Assembly: GCF_029873635.1 (NCBI RefSeq)
Contig: NC_080423.1
Location: 103,726,991-103,790,990, forward strand
From: Malania oleifera
Lineage: Eukaryota > Streptophyta > Magnoliopsida > Santalales > Ximeniaceae
Reading direction: 5' to 3'
Length of the DNA: 64,000 nucleotides
Below are positions 1 through 11,879 of the stretch, piece after piece. Position 1 is the stretch's first letter. Each line of letters starts with the position of its first letter. A program made the translations under genes and the position numbers. Below the pieces are notes generated by a model. That model was not told the origin of the DNA. It saw only the letters and a list, made by a program, of their open reading frames with translations, and did not search any database.

Positions 1-954
1 TGGGCTTAGGAAATGTTAAAATAGTATTTTATTTAGGATTGATTTAACGGAATTAAGATTTTTTATTCAGGGTTCGGGTGAGCGCAACAGATATCTTTTC
101 GGGGTCCTTGTTGGTGTAGTTCAAGGATTCAGGTAAGGGAAAATTTTATATATTAAATCAGGTTTGTATGAATTAAATAAAAATGGACTATGTTATATAT
201 GTATATAAGTTTTCATGTGAATATAAAATGTCAATCATGTAAATTATGTGAGTATGAGATTAATTTATCACTTGAGGGCTTACTAAGTAAGGTGAATGTC
301 CTGGTATGCTTCAGTTGTGACCTTTGGGTTGCCTAATGTACCAGAGCTTAGGGGTGCTACTTGTATGGACAGGTAATCACCCCTATCCTTGGGTAGTCTT
401 GTGGGTAAATATTTTGCATGTGTATGATTAGGATTAGAAAATGATTTCAAAATTCATGTTAATGGTTTGCAAATGATATTAATATGTTATTTATAAATCT
501 CATGTTGATCACACACTGTTTTAATATATATTATTTATTCCCTTACTGAGATGTGTCTCACCCGAATATGAACTTACCTTTTAAAGACCTCCACGAGATC
601 GAGCTTAGAGAGCTCGAGCTGTTATAGCATTTTTGAGTTATAGAATAGAAAAGGGTATAATTTTGATGATATTTTTGGGATATATATATATATATATATT
701 AAGTTATGCTTTATGTTTTATGTTTTAAGTTTTCTAAAATATGGATGATTGTGAATACTGAATATGTGTATATATGAGAATACAGGTGATGAATACTTAA
801 TTTGGATTATAGGTAGAAATAGTAAATTCTGGTATTATATTTGTAGAGATTATATTTATGTTTTCTATTGCGTACATGATATTAGAATGTAGATTATGAG
901 GTATATGAATGCATTAGTAGCACTCTGGCCCACGTAGAGGGTTGGGGCATTACA
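1..954 (+). repeat. 5' LTR (right part) of the gypsy element
   Basis: It aligns from base 1 with position 2492 onward of the 3' LTR and ends in ATTACA at 954. Compared with the 3' LTR it lacks about 740 bases that would fall after position 255 (3' LTR coordinates about 2765-3500). Confidence 0.8.
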
Positions 955-1730
955 GAGGTATCAGAGCAATGTCTAACCGAAAGTGTGATTAGATTCACAT
1001 CGCCTGGTTATGGAAATATTAGAGTATTAGGTTAGGGATGATTTATATCAAAGTATAGGATTGAGTTGCGATAAGGATAGGGATGGATAGATTAAGATAT
1101 CGTTAGAAATTCTGAGTTGTGTTTCGTAAGCTTGGCGGTAGAAATCCCTTAATGGTTTTCTGTGTTTTTCTGAAGAAGTAGCTAACTTCAGAAAATCATG
1201 ATAAATTCATCGATGGTGATGTTTCCAAGAAGAGAAATTAGAACTTGGGATTTGAACTCGAAGGTTAGGTTGGTTCATTTGTAGAGAAAAATCTTTAAAG
1301 GAGAATAATTTAGATGATGTGATTTAATGGTTTGTGGTCAAGTTGGGTGTTTGATATTTAAATTGGAGTGTATGGAAATGTGTGGTATGAGGTTGGTTAG
1401 CTGATTTCAGAGATTATGGTATTAGGGTAAACCAGCAAGTACCTCTAGGTAGAGGTGGACCAGCACGAGTGTACTCATTGATTTTCGATTGAGGCAGATG
1501 TTGTCAATGGCGCAGGTATGGGTTTATGATTAAGGTAATAATGATTTAATTTGGTTATGGATGATTGAGAAGTTTATATGATGATTTTATTTCATTGTGG
1601 ATAATGTAGGAATTCATTGGATAGATATTGGGATATATGAAATATGTTGAGTTATGAATTCCTGAAATAAGAAAATGATTGATTAGTTGGTAAAAATTTC
1701 AAGGGCGAAATTCTTTTAAGGGGGGAAGAA
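955..1730 (+). other. Residual internal region of the gypsy element, with PBS and polypurine tract
   Basis: It starts with a primer-binding-site-like AGGTATCAGAGC (957-968), which in plants pairs with initiator methionine tRNA. It ends with a purine-rich tract at about 1717-1730, next to the LTR start. No gag or pol domain is recognisable between them. Confidence 0.7.
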
Positions 1731-2113
1731 TGTAATAACCCGGGAAAAAAATTTAAAAAAATTAATTAATTAATTAAAATTATTAATCAATTAATAGTTA
1801 AACATTATTAAATTAATTAATTAAATAAACAAATAAAAAGAATAGTAAAAAAATTAATTAAAATTATTATTATTTATTAATTAGTTAATTAAATATTATT
1901 AAACTGGATTTATTAAATAAATAACATAATGGATATATATATATGAATAAATATATATATATATATATATAATATTAATATATTAATATGAATGAAAGCT
2001 TTAACATTAAGCTTTCCTGAAGAATACTTACCTGAAGAAACAGAGACGCCCCATAACGAATTACTCTCTCTCTCTCTGTCTTTCTCAGTTTGTCTCTCAC
2101 TCTCTCCATCTCC

Positions 2114-2157
<44 letters not shown>

Positions 2158-4190
2158 ATTTTCTCGGCCAATATTCAGTCAATCGTAAAATCGAAGGTAC
2201 TGTTAGATTCCTAATTCTGCCACCGACATTTCTACTAGAGCGGATTTGTCGTGGGAGCGTAGGCACCATTCTTAGGGTAAGGTAAATTTTTCTTATTTTT
2301 TCAATTTCTCCTTAGATCTTTAGTCAAATAGACGATCAGGTACCACCACGGGGTCCTAGTTGTGATCGTTGTCATTTTGGTCAAAGTAAATTTTCAATTT
2401 GAGTTTCCTAGGTACCACTCCAAAGTGATAATGAGATTTTGAGAATTAAGTAAATTGGTTATATTTGAGAATATAATTATTTATTTGGAATTTATGGGCC
2501 TAGGAAATGTTAAAATAGTTTTTTTTTTTTTTTTTAGGATTGATTCAATGGGACTAGGATTTTTTATTCAGGGTTTGGGTGAGCGTCGCTGGTATCTTTT
2601 CAGGGTCCCTGTTGGCGTAGTTCAAGGATTCAAGTAAGGGGAAATTTATATATTAAATCAGGTTTTTATGAATTAAATAAAAATGGACTATGTTATATAT
2701 ATATATATATATATATATATGAGTTTTCATGTGGGTATAAAATGTCAATCATGTAAATTATGTTTTCTGAACTTAGGGATGCTTATTTAGTTATGTGTAT
2801 GTGAAAATGAACCAACGAAGGTGAATAATATTTTCAGGATAATTATGTAAGAAATGAAAGGTATATTTTCAGTAAATGAACATTAAAAGTTGATTGGCCT
2901 ATTTTACAGGGAATGTATGAATTTTACTGCTAAATTGTGTGGCATGAGTAAATATAAATTCAATGCAAATATAAGTTATACGTATAAGATGCAGGTTATG
3001 TAAGGAATGCACTGAGGATAAAAATGTGATATGAATTATGCTGCTTGTGTTTGTTAATGAAACCATGTATACAATGACATCTAAAATGAGCTGTAGACTA
3101 ATTGATGACAGCTAAAAGTAGCTATGTTAGCAGATTTTAGCGCATTTCTATGTGGACTAACTTATGTACAGCTAAAAGGAGCTGTAGTACGAATGAATGA
3201 AATGAAATGGAAATGCAATGTTAAAGCTAAGAACATGAACGAATGTGAATTACTGAAATAACAGATAGAATAATATACTATGGTATTATCAGTATTTATG
3301 TTAATAGAACATGTTACGTTTGGGCGAGACAAACTATTCGCCTGAGGGCTTACTGAGCAAGGCGAGTGCCTTGATTGTATTAGATGTGGCACTAGGCTAC
3401 ATAACGTGTTAGGGCAGGGGAAAACTATTTGTATGGGCGGGTAGATTTCCCTATTCTCGGAAACCTTCGCTGGTAAACTTTTGTATGAACTGTGTGAGTA
3501 CGAGATTAATTTATCACAAGAGAGCTTACTGAGTAAGGTGAGTGCCTTGATATGCTTCAATTGTGACCTTTGGGTTGTCTATTGTACCAGAGCAGAGGAG
3601 TGCTACTTGTATAGGCGGGTAATCACCCCTATCCTTGGGTAGTCTTGTGGGTAAATATTTTGCATGTGTATGATTCGGATCGGAAAATGATTTCAAAATT
3701 CATGTTAATGGTTTGCAAATGATATTAATATGTTATTTATAAATCTCATGTTGACCACACACTATTTTAATATATATTGTTTCTTCCTTTACTGAAATGT
3801 GTCTCACCCGAATATGAATTTATCTTTTTCAGGACCTCCACGAGATCGAGCTTAGAGAGGTCGAGCTGTTATAGCATTTCTGAGTTATAGAAGAGAAAAG
3901 GGTATAATTTTGATGATATTTTTGGGATATATATATTAAGTTAAGCTTTATATTTTATGTTTTAAGTTTTCTGAGATATGAATGATTGTGAATACTAGAT
4001 GTGTATATATGAGAATACAGGTGATGAATAGTTAATTTGGATTATAGATAGAAATAGTAAACTCTGGTATTATATTTGTGGAGATTATATTTATGTTTTC
4101 CGCTGCGTACATAATATTAGAATGTAGATTATCAAGTAAATAAATGGATTAGTAACACTCCGGGTCCACGTAGAGGGTCGGGGTGTTACA
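1731..4190 (+). repeat. 3' LTR of the gypsy element (2460 bp)
   Basis: The boundaries are TGTAATAACCCGG at 1731 and GGGGTGTTACA at 4190. The LTR holds an AT-rich U3, a CT microsatellite at 2114-2155, and an internal duplication: the block around 3330-3480 (CGCCTGAGGGCTTACTGAGC...) is repeated in diverged form at 3505-3655. The flank after 4190 is copia RNase H sequence, so this element landed in a copia element. Confidence 0.8.
2114..2155. repeat. (CT)n microsatellite
   Basis: A nearly pure CT run lies inside the gypsy 3' LTR, at the place where other LTRs in this window have their leader just after the TATA box. Confidence 0.9.
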
Positions 4191-4670
4191 TCACCCTTGT
4201 GGGAGGACCTATTTGTTGGAGGTCTATGGTGCAGTCACTCGTTACTTTATCTACTACTGAATCGGAGTACATGGCAGTGGCTGGAGCTGCCAAGGAAGCA
4301 TTGTGGCTTATAAGATTAGTCAAGAAGTTAGGTATCTAGTAAGGTGGAGTTTGGTTGCAGTGTGATAGTTAGAGTGTCATTTGTTTGGAGAAGAACTGTG
4401 TGTATCAAGCGAGGACAGAGCACATAGATGTGTGATTTCACAGGATCAGGGAACTGGTTGCTTTTGGTGAACTACTACTTGAGAAGGTTCACACGTCATA
4501 GAATGCAAATTATATATTGAAAAAGTCACATACAAGTTCAAGCATTGCTTGGACTTGATTAACGTCTCCAGGTGCTAGATGAGAGGCGTCCCAAACTACT
4601 GTCCCAGGTGGAGTTGCGGGTTATTCTTTTGTATTTTTCCTAAGGGGTGAATATTTGCCAAGGTGGATAT
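4191..4670 (+). pseudogene. Copia RNase H end and 3' untranslated remnant
   Basis: A translated stretch around 4230-4310 reads LVTLSTTESEYMAVAGAAKE, the catalytic-core signature of copia RNase H. About 4530-4570 reads like the common C-terminal tail FKHCLDLI. It is a fossil with several breaks; its left part was cut off when the gypsy element inserted at 4190. It is followed by a copia LTR in the same direction. Confidence 0.75.
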
Positions 4671-5262
4671 TGTCGGAGTATGTAGCTCATATTGAGTGAA
4701 ATACATGCTCAAAGAAAGTAAGGTGAAGCTAGAATAAGGAAGCTGAGCTGTAGGAAGAAATCATCGATAATTGGGTTGACGGTTTGCTCTCTGGAGATTA
4801 CCGTCAATGGTTTCCCTGAAACCGTTGACGATTTCAGTCTTCTGGTTTTTGCCATTGCATATTAAACCGTCGACAATTTGTTGAAACCATCTACGATATT
4901 GTTCTACGCTAATTACGAGATTTGAATCGAGAAGATTTGTAGATTGGGGATTTTAGAGGATTTTCCTCCATGGATTATAGAGTATTTTAGATAATTTCTA
5001 AGTCTTTTATACACATAGGATTAGCATATAAACGTTATTTTGTAACCCTTGATTGATATTGATAGTGAAAATTAGTCGCTTGCTCCCGTGCACGTAGGCA
5101 GGTTGTCGAACCATGTAAATTCTTGTGTCATTGATTATTATTTTTTTTTTATTCTCTTTTGTGATTGATTGTTTTTACATATTGTTCATCTTTGGTTGTT
5201 GTATTGCACGTTATAATTCAATTTGTGTTTCTGTTGTGCATTGGTATATATATTGCATAACA
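4671..5262 (+). repeat. Copia 3' LTR belonging to the RNase H remnant
   Basis: It starts TGTCGGAGTATG after a purine-rich stretch (AAGGTGGATAT). A related copy starts at 5727, which supports the left boundary. The right boundary near GCATAACA is approximate. The stretch 4770-4925 holds repeated CCGTYRACGRT-type motifs. Confidence 0.6.
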
Positions 5263-5608
5263 CGTTTTTTTTTTTTTAAATGGGCTAGCAGGTCGGGTTT
5301 GGGCGAATCGTAAATAGGTAGGGATTAAATGGGTTCGGATTCGGATTAACCCGTTTGCTAACAGGTGACTAACATATAAATTCAAACCTCTTTGTTTAAT
5401 AAACAAGTCATAAATGGGTACCCATTAAGAACTTCTTTAAAATTTAATTCATTTATTTATTTATTTATTTATTAAATAATTTCATATAAAGTGACATAAA
5501 ATTTTTTTTTTTTAAAAGCACTTTTTATTTATTTATACCTTAATAAAAAAATGTAGAAAATAATACATCTCCTTAATTAATATTTTTTTAATGTAATATA
5601 CATACATA

Positions 5609-5649
<41 letters not shown>

Positions 5650-5726
5650 CAAATTAAACGAGTCACCTAATGGGTACCAAACCTAAACCCATCTAATCTG
5701 TTTATTAAATGGGTCGGGTTCGGATT
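5263..5726. other. AT-rich spacer with a GGGTCGGGTTYGG repeat and a CA microsatellite
   Basis: No gene is seen. Related GGGTCGGGTTNGG-type blocks occur at both ends (5280-5420 and 5655-5725), with (CA)n at 5622-5643 between them. It separates two LTR copies of one copia family and may be a small inserted element, but no clean termini were found. Confidence 0.4.
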
Positions 5727-6066
5727 TGTTGGAGATGTGGCCCATATTGAGTGGAATGCATGCGCCGAAAAAGTATGGTGAAGTAAAGAACAAGTTAGTT
5801 GGGTTGTGGGAAGAAGTTGTCGACTGTCTGGTCGACGGTTTTGGTCTCAGGAGATAACCTTCGATGGTTTCCATGAAATTGTCGACATTTCAGTCTACAG
5901 AAGCAACAGCTCTCGGTATTAAACTGTCAACGGTTTTGTTCAGCGCAAATTACGGATTTTTAAATTTAGAGATTAGTAGATTGGGGGATTTGAAGGTTTT
6001 TCCTCTGAAATTTGCTACAGAGGTGTTTTAAATGCATTCTAAGTCTTCTATACGCATTAGTATACT
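5727..6066 (+). repeat. Second LTR copy (partial) of the same copia family
   Basis: From TGTTGGAGATGTGGCCC on it aligns with 4671 onward (both read CATATTGAGTGRAATRCATG) with considerable divergence. Homology fades near 6066. It carries the same GTCGACGGTTT-type motifs. Confidence 0.65.
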
Positions 6067-6222
6067 ACCACTCTGCACAACAGGATTGACTTATTTATAA
6101 ACTAGTCACCTTCTGTTAAACTTAAACCCGATTTAAACGTATGAGTCACGGACTTTGACCTATTTTGTCACCCGTATATAACATGACATTTGATCACCGT
6201 TCCCACCAACCCAATGACCTCC

Positions 6223-6352
6223 CCAGGTCGATCACCTTTCCAAAACATTGAATGAAAAACTTCATTTGCCGACGAAGCTTTCCCACCTTCCCAGGTCGGT
6301 CACCTTTCCAAAACATTGACTGAAAGACTTCATTTGCAGACTAAGCTTTCCC
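6223..6352. repeat. Two-copy tandem duplication, 68-bp period
   Basis: CCAGGTCGNTCACCTTTCC recurs at 6223 and 6291, followed in both units by closely matching sequence. It is followed by an (ATT)n run at about 6357-6404. Confidence 0.8.
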
Positions 6353-6356
6353 ATTA

Positions 6357-6404
<48 letters not shown>
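6357..6404. repeat. (ATT)n microsatellite
   Basis: About 15 uninterrupted trinucleotide units. Confidence 0.95.
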
Positions 6405-6405
<1 letters not shown>

Positions 6406-6630
6406 TGTATTTTCGTGGGCTAGGAACACTTAAAAAGAAAAATTGATCTAAAGCTTTCAACTTTCAACAGATTAGCTCATTGATTTCGCCTTTCCAAGTT
6501 CAGCACATTCACGTGCCTCAAAAGGCCAACTAATTTAATTTAAATTTAAAATGCGATGAAATGTCAATTTTTTTATCAAACACACTTGAAATTATTAGAT
6601 CTTTTAATCACATCACTTATTTTAAATTTA

Positions 6631-6940
6631 GGTAAAAGACACTCACTTTCCGTAAAGTTTGATAAAAAGATAGAGACTTTCTCTAAAATTTTAAAAATCT
6701 CATATACATCTCTTGAGATTCGTAAAAAATGACACAAACATTTCTTAAAATTTCAAATATATCATAAATCACCCTTGAGATTTCTCAAACATTCCGTAAA
6801 AAAAAAAATATCATTTTACAAAATACAAGAGGAGGTTTGTGTCTTTTTGAAATCTCAATAAAAGTTCTTGGAATTTTTAAATTTCAAGAGAGGTCATTAC
6901 TTTTTCGTCAGACCTATGAGGAAGTTGGTATCTTTTGTTC
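6631..6940. mobile_element. Foldback MITE, copy 1 (9-bp target duplication)
   Basis: The ends GGTAAAAGACACTCACTTTCC and, reversed, GAACAAAAGATACCAACTTCC form inverted repeats, and the two halves are broadly complementary. It is flanked on both sides by TTAAATTTA (6622-6630 and 6941-6949), a 9-bp target duplication as made by Mutator-like transposases. Three relatives lie at 33504, 45194 and 58629. No coding capacity. Confidence 0.8.
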
Positions 6941-6949
6941 TTAAATTTA

Positions 6950-8264
6950 AGTACTATTTATCTTACATCTAATAAATACTTATTAAAAAAAAAATTTCAA
7001 AACTACTATTTTTGGAGTAAAACATAACACTTTTTGAGAAACAAGAAGAATTACTTTTAGATACTTTTAAGTACCTAGCAATTGTAAGGGGTGGCAAATT
7101 TATAAATTTTAAAAATTGTAAGCGTTAAGGTCATTTTATTGACTAAAACTAATTATAAATTATAAAAAACATTATTAAATTAATAGAACATTAATCATAA
7201 ATAAACATTATTTAAATTAATATAATTTTCATAAAAAATAAACAATAATATATTTTTAATTAGAAACTAATGATATAGAATTAAAAATTTTAAACACAAA
7301 TTTTGATTTTTTTAATTTAGGTTAAATTAAATATATTAAGTATAAATTTCTGATTATAATTTTAATTAATTTTTAATTAGAAAGCATGTCAAATTTTAAA
7401 TAAAATTAAAATTAAAATTTTTTTAATCAATTTTTAATTAGATAGTATTAAAAACGTCAACTGAAAATTTTGATTAACTTAAATATTAACTAATTGTTGG
7501 TCCAAAACTACTAAAAATGTTAATTATAAATATTAATTACAATATTAGTTAAAAAAGAAACTAAGTACACAACCTACATGTTATTTTAAAGCATTTTAAT
7601 TGCTTGAGATGATTCCATTTGTATTTTCAGTGTAAGTGGAGTAATTAAGTTAATTCATTTCTTATAATTTAATTTAAGTCAATGAGATTATGACTTAAAC
7701 AAATTCTATCACTATTCTCTAATTTTTAACAAGTTTATTTATTTTCCAAACATGCATATCATTATTAATCTACGAATATATTACATTCCACCACTATATG
7801 CCATAATTAATGAATATATATTTCTATATATGTTCTTGTAAGGCATAAACTATTACAGTATGATAAAAAAGTAAACCTCAAATAAGATCAAATCCTTTAT
7901 CATCTTTATTCAAAAAATAATAATAATAAAGTTCAATAAAGATAAGAATACATCAAGTATTAATCTCATAATATTATTAATGAATGTTGCTATAATAAAG
8001 AGAGGCAATCGAGCTTAAAGTTACGGGCTTTTAGATTTGCTGAGCAAACACTAAATTAACAAAAAGAACTTCTAGACAATAAAACTTTAATGAGTCAAAA
8101 ATCTAAAAAATCACCAAATATCCTAATTACTTGAAAACCCTAGAATTAGCTTCTAGGGTCTAACCCTTCATTCTTGATTTCATTCTCATGAATCCTATTC
8201 ACTCCATTTAAGATGATGTAAGATTTCATGTCATCATTCTTGATCTCATTATCATTGATTGCAA
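6950..8264. other. AT-rich intergenic stretch, no gene seen
   Basis: Mostly AT-rich sequence without a credible reading frame or terminal repeats. A short internal duplication (CATTCTTGATYTCATT) lies near 8170-8260. Confidence 0.6.
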
Positions 8265-8269
8265 AATTT

Positions 8270-8929
8270 TGTTGGGTTATTTCCTTCCATGTTGAGGAAA
8301 GCCCAAGTGAGTTTTATTAAAAGTCCAAAGTTCAACCATTTTAGTGTGAAAACCTAAAGGAAGTTATAAAAAGATAGGGGAGAAGGGAGGAGCCATCACT
8401 TTTCAAAAAGAGAGAAAAACGTGATTTTTCTCATGCTATCCAAATTTTATTAAGACTTCGATCCCGCTTCATCTGTGGTCCGATTTAGCTAAAATTTGGA
8501 GGAGAGGTTCACGGCTCAAGGAGCTACAATCTGAATGGTGAAGATTGGATTTTGAGCTCAAAAGTTAGGATTTTTGCCCGTGAACATAAATCGTAAATTT
8601 GGTATATTCTCTCCAATTCTCTTTGTATTTGCCAAAATTGATGATAACTTGATGAGATATATTTGTAGCCTCCAATTGCAATTAGAGAAGACTTTGTGTA
8701 CCTATTATTTGATTGATAGTGGAGATTTCAATTGGACTAGGTCCCGTGATTTTTCTTCCTCACATTGGGGAAGTTTATACGTAAAAAATTGATTGTGTTC
8801 TTATGACTAGGTGTGATTGTATTTTTCTTATTATTTTCAGCACGTATAAAGTAGAGATACACTATATTTGCTTGCATATAAAGAGAATAATTATTCTGTT
8901 GTGGTTGTTTGTTGATATCTCTCCTAACA
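8270..8929 (+). repeat. 5' LTR of the older Tork copia element
   Basis: 660 bp, TGTTGGG...CCTAACA, followed within four bases by the tRNA-Met-type primer site. Confidence 0.9.
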
Positions 8930-9514
8930 AAGTGGTATCAGAGCCCGATTGACAGATTGTCAGGTTGGCAATTTGAGTTATGGAAGTAAATACTAATAGA
9001 ATGATTAATCTCAATGGTTCAAATTATCACATATGGAAAGGAAAAATGGAGGATCTTCTTTATGTGAAAGATTATTCCCTACCGGTGTTTTGTAATGACT
9101 TGTTATTTATTTTCTAGTTCTGATTTTTTTTTTTATACTGTAAGATTTATAATGCTCTGATACCTACTAGACTAAACCAAACCATCAACCTAAACAGCGA
9201 GAAGCGAAATCCATATAAACACAATAAAAAAAAAAATACAATACCAGAGTGCTAAAATGAGTCCCCAAAATATACATATATGACTGTTTCCCAAAATACC
9301 CTCAATTGGGCTAGGTTATATATAAATACTCCCAAAAATACCCACTCTACTAGCAGGGCAGTACTGAAGCCCCTCTATTTGCGAGCCTGATCTGTTCGCC
9401 TACTTGGATCACCTGAAAAATGTTAAAGTAATGGGATGAGCCAACGCTCAGTAAGACGAAATATGTTATTGCTAGTGTGTGGCAAATGAGTTATAATACT
9501 GAGAAGATCTGTTT

Positions 9515-9631
9515 CTATATAATCACGTATAACTGAATCTGTAAATATAGTACAAATAATATAACCATCACCTTCCCATGTTGTTTAATATATCTGTATT
9601 TTAGGTTTCTATACATAATACTTTTAATATA

Positions 9632-9683
<52 letters not shown>

Positions 9684-9841
9684 TATACATATATTCCCTG
9701 TTTCTGTGAAACTGTACATACATAATAATAACTAAAAACTTCCTTGGATGGATAAATGTATGTCATAATTTGACTCCTCATGACAGGGTTATGCGGCCCA
9801 TAGGCGGGATCTACCCTGGCTGGCCGACCAGGATAAACCAC
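9515..9841 (-). other. Spurious ORF inside the solo LTR, not a gene
   Basis: This 108-codon frame spans the (TA)n microsatellite at 9630-9674 and encodes a YIYIYI run. It is entirely inside an LTR and is listed only to warn against annotating it. Confidence 0.85.
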
Positions 9842-10792
9842 TATACTCTATCAGTCTAATCAGTCCTTCTCAGCCCACATCTGATGGGGAGCCTGTCCAC
9901 TCGTGGGCATTTGATCGACCTATTTACCACGTATTATCTAAATAGGTGGTTGCACTTTATACTGTATGAGCAACGGTACCGTGCTCTGTAATCTGTAATG
10001 GTCCATTAGGGTCTGATACTAAATAATACATTACTATATACAATCTATCTATTTTACCATGATTTTGTAATATTTGTATTAACCATGACACTGTAATAAA
10101 TTATATCTGTATCAACTGTATTTCTGAAATGAACTGTAAAACTGTATGTCATGGTATTGAAAGCTGTATAATCATGGTATTCTGTAATTACTGTACAACA
10201 TATTTACTATCTGTATATTCTTTAAAACATAACTCTGAAAATACTGTAAAGCATGTTTTTGTATTATATCTATATTCTCAAGTCACACAATAAATTAAAA
10301 CATATTAAACATACTTGATAAACTGTATAAATTTCTGTTGTGAATAATAATCTGATAATAATGTATAATTTATACTAAAAACATACTAGAATTGTCTAGC
10401 ATAGCATATTTCCCTTACTTGATTCCTGCTAAAATCCCCCTACTATGACAGGTCCTACACTCGTAGGGTTCTCCACTCAACACCCCGAAAATCATATATC
10501 CCATAAAAAAATATTATTATTTCTACATCTACAGCATTTCCTACAACTGCTGGAAAGTCAAATTTCAACAAAAAGACCTTACCCTGAATCTGGGATGAAA
10601 TCCAACTTTGTCCCACCGACGATCCACTCCGGCAGACTTGAAAAAAACTTTCCCAGGAGCGTCATGGTGGCCTCAGATCATTGATCCGGCGAACGACGAA
10701 GCCGAAATCAAAGAGGGAGAGAGGAGAAACCGTATGAGAGAGAAAATGAGAGAATTTCGCTGAAAAATTATGCATTTAACCCGAATTTAGGC

Positions 10793-11030
10793 TATTTATA
10801 CTGTGAGATTTGTCGACGAGCCATGTCATCTCGTCGACGAGTCTTGTAGAAAGTTCGTCAACGAACCTGCACCCTTGTCGACGAATTTTAGACTTTCCAA
10901 AAATTCTCTCTTTGTATCTTCTCGTCGACGATACGGGACCTCGTCAACGAGATCCTAAAGAGCCCTCGTCAACGAGGCCTGGGAAATTTTCTTAGGATTC
11001 TTCCATCCAAAGTGCAACGTCGTCGACTGC
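10793..11030 (-). promoter_or_regulatory. LTR promoter: TATA box with TCGTCGACGA cluster
   Basis: The minus-strand TATAAATAG is at 10793-10800. Upstream on that strand lie repeated CGTCGACGAG / CGTCAACGAA motifs up to 11030. The position matches U3 of an LTR. Confidence 0.6.
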
Positions 11031-11879
11031 CTCCTTTTTTTATTGTTTCCATTTCTATCCCTCTTTATTATTTAAATACCCTTATTCTTCGGGTCGTTAC
11101 ATGTTTAGTGCTAAAAAACCAAAAAAATAGTCTGATGTGGAATGGACTTTGTTACATCAACAGGTGTGTGGGTATATCAGGCAATGGGTAGATGATAATG
11201 TTTTGAACCATATTAGTGGAGAAACAAATGCACGTTCTCTATGAAGTAAGCTTGAACAGTTATATGCTAGAAAGACTATAAATAATAAGTTGTTTCTGAT
11301 TAAACAAATGATGGCTTTGAGGTACTAGGATGGGACTCCTTTATCTGATCACCTGAATACATTCTAAGGAATTATTAATCAGTTGGCTGGAACGGGTATT
11401 AAGTTTGATGATGAGATATAAGGGTTATGGTTGCTTGGTTCATTACCGGACTCGTGGGAGACGCTCAGAACTTCATTGTCTAACTTCGCTCCAGAAGGTG
11501 TAATCACAATGGATATGGCCAAGAGTTGTTTGCTAAATGAAGAGATGAGAAGAAAAACACAGGGATCCTCTTCACAATCAGAGATTTTGGTTATAGAAAA
11601 GAGGGGGAGAAGTAAGAGCAGAGGTCCGAAGAATAGAGATAACAATAGAAGCAAGTTCAACAAGTTTGCAAATGTTGAGTGTCATCATTGCGGGAAAAAG
11701 TGACACATCAAAAAATATTGCAGGTAATTGAAGAAAGAAAACAAAAATGAGAAAGGGAAGGGAATGAAGAATGAAGATGACAAAAATGGTGATGATAGAG
11801 TTGCTACCACCACTCCTACAAAATTCCTCATTGTTTATGATGATGAGATGATAAATGTTGCATACCATTAGACCAACTG

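Larger units (their letters stand above)
1..4190 (+). mobile_element. Internally deleted Tekay/Del-type gypsy LTR element, left end outside the window
   Basis: The first 954 bases match the right part of 1731-4190, so the two are a 5' and a 3' LTR of one element. Directly after the first LTR (ending GGGGCATTACA) lies a primer-binding site like AGGTATCAGAGC at 957. Directly before the second is a purine tract (AAGGGGGGAAGAA) after a stretch matching the familiar end of Tekay/Del polyproteins (TTTCAAGGGCGAAATTC). Only about 775 bases separate the LTRs, where such elements usually carry about 5 kb of gag-pol, so it is a fossil with almost no coding capacity. Family assignment rests on the PBS, the PPT context and LTR ends of TGTAATAACC...GGTGTTACA type. 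Confidence 0.8.
9091..11101 (-). mobile_element. Solo gypsy LTR (Tekay-like), nested, minus orientation
   Basis: On the minus strand it runs TGTAACGACCCG...AAGTCATTACA. It is bordered by the perfect 5-bp duplication TGTTT (9086-9090 and 11102-11106), with copia gag continuing on both sides. TATAAATAG lies on the minus strand at 10793-10800, with a cluster of about eight TCGTCGACGA-like motifs directly upstream of it (10808-11030). A PBS-like AGGTATCAGAGCATT sits at 9151-9165, inside the element. 2011 bp, no coding capacity. Confidence 0.85.
8980..11874 (+). pseudogene. gag region of the older copia element (split by a solo LTR)
   Basis: Translation just after the PBS and again from 11107 resembles Tnt1-type gag ([19 protein letters not shown] near 9000), with a CCHC-like zinc-knuckle region near 11690-11730. 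The solo LTR 9091-11101 lies within it. Fossil; no intact product expected. Confidence 0.75.
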
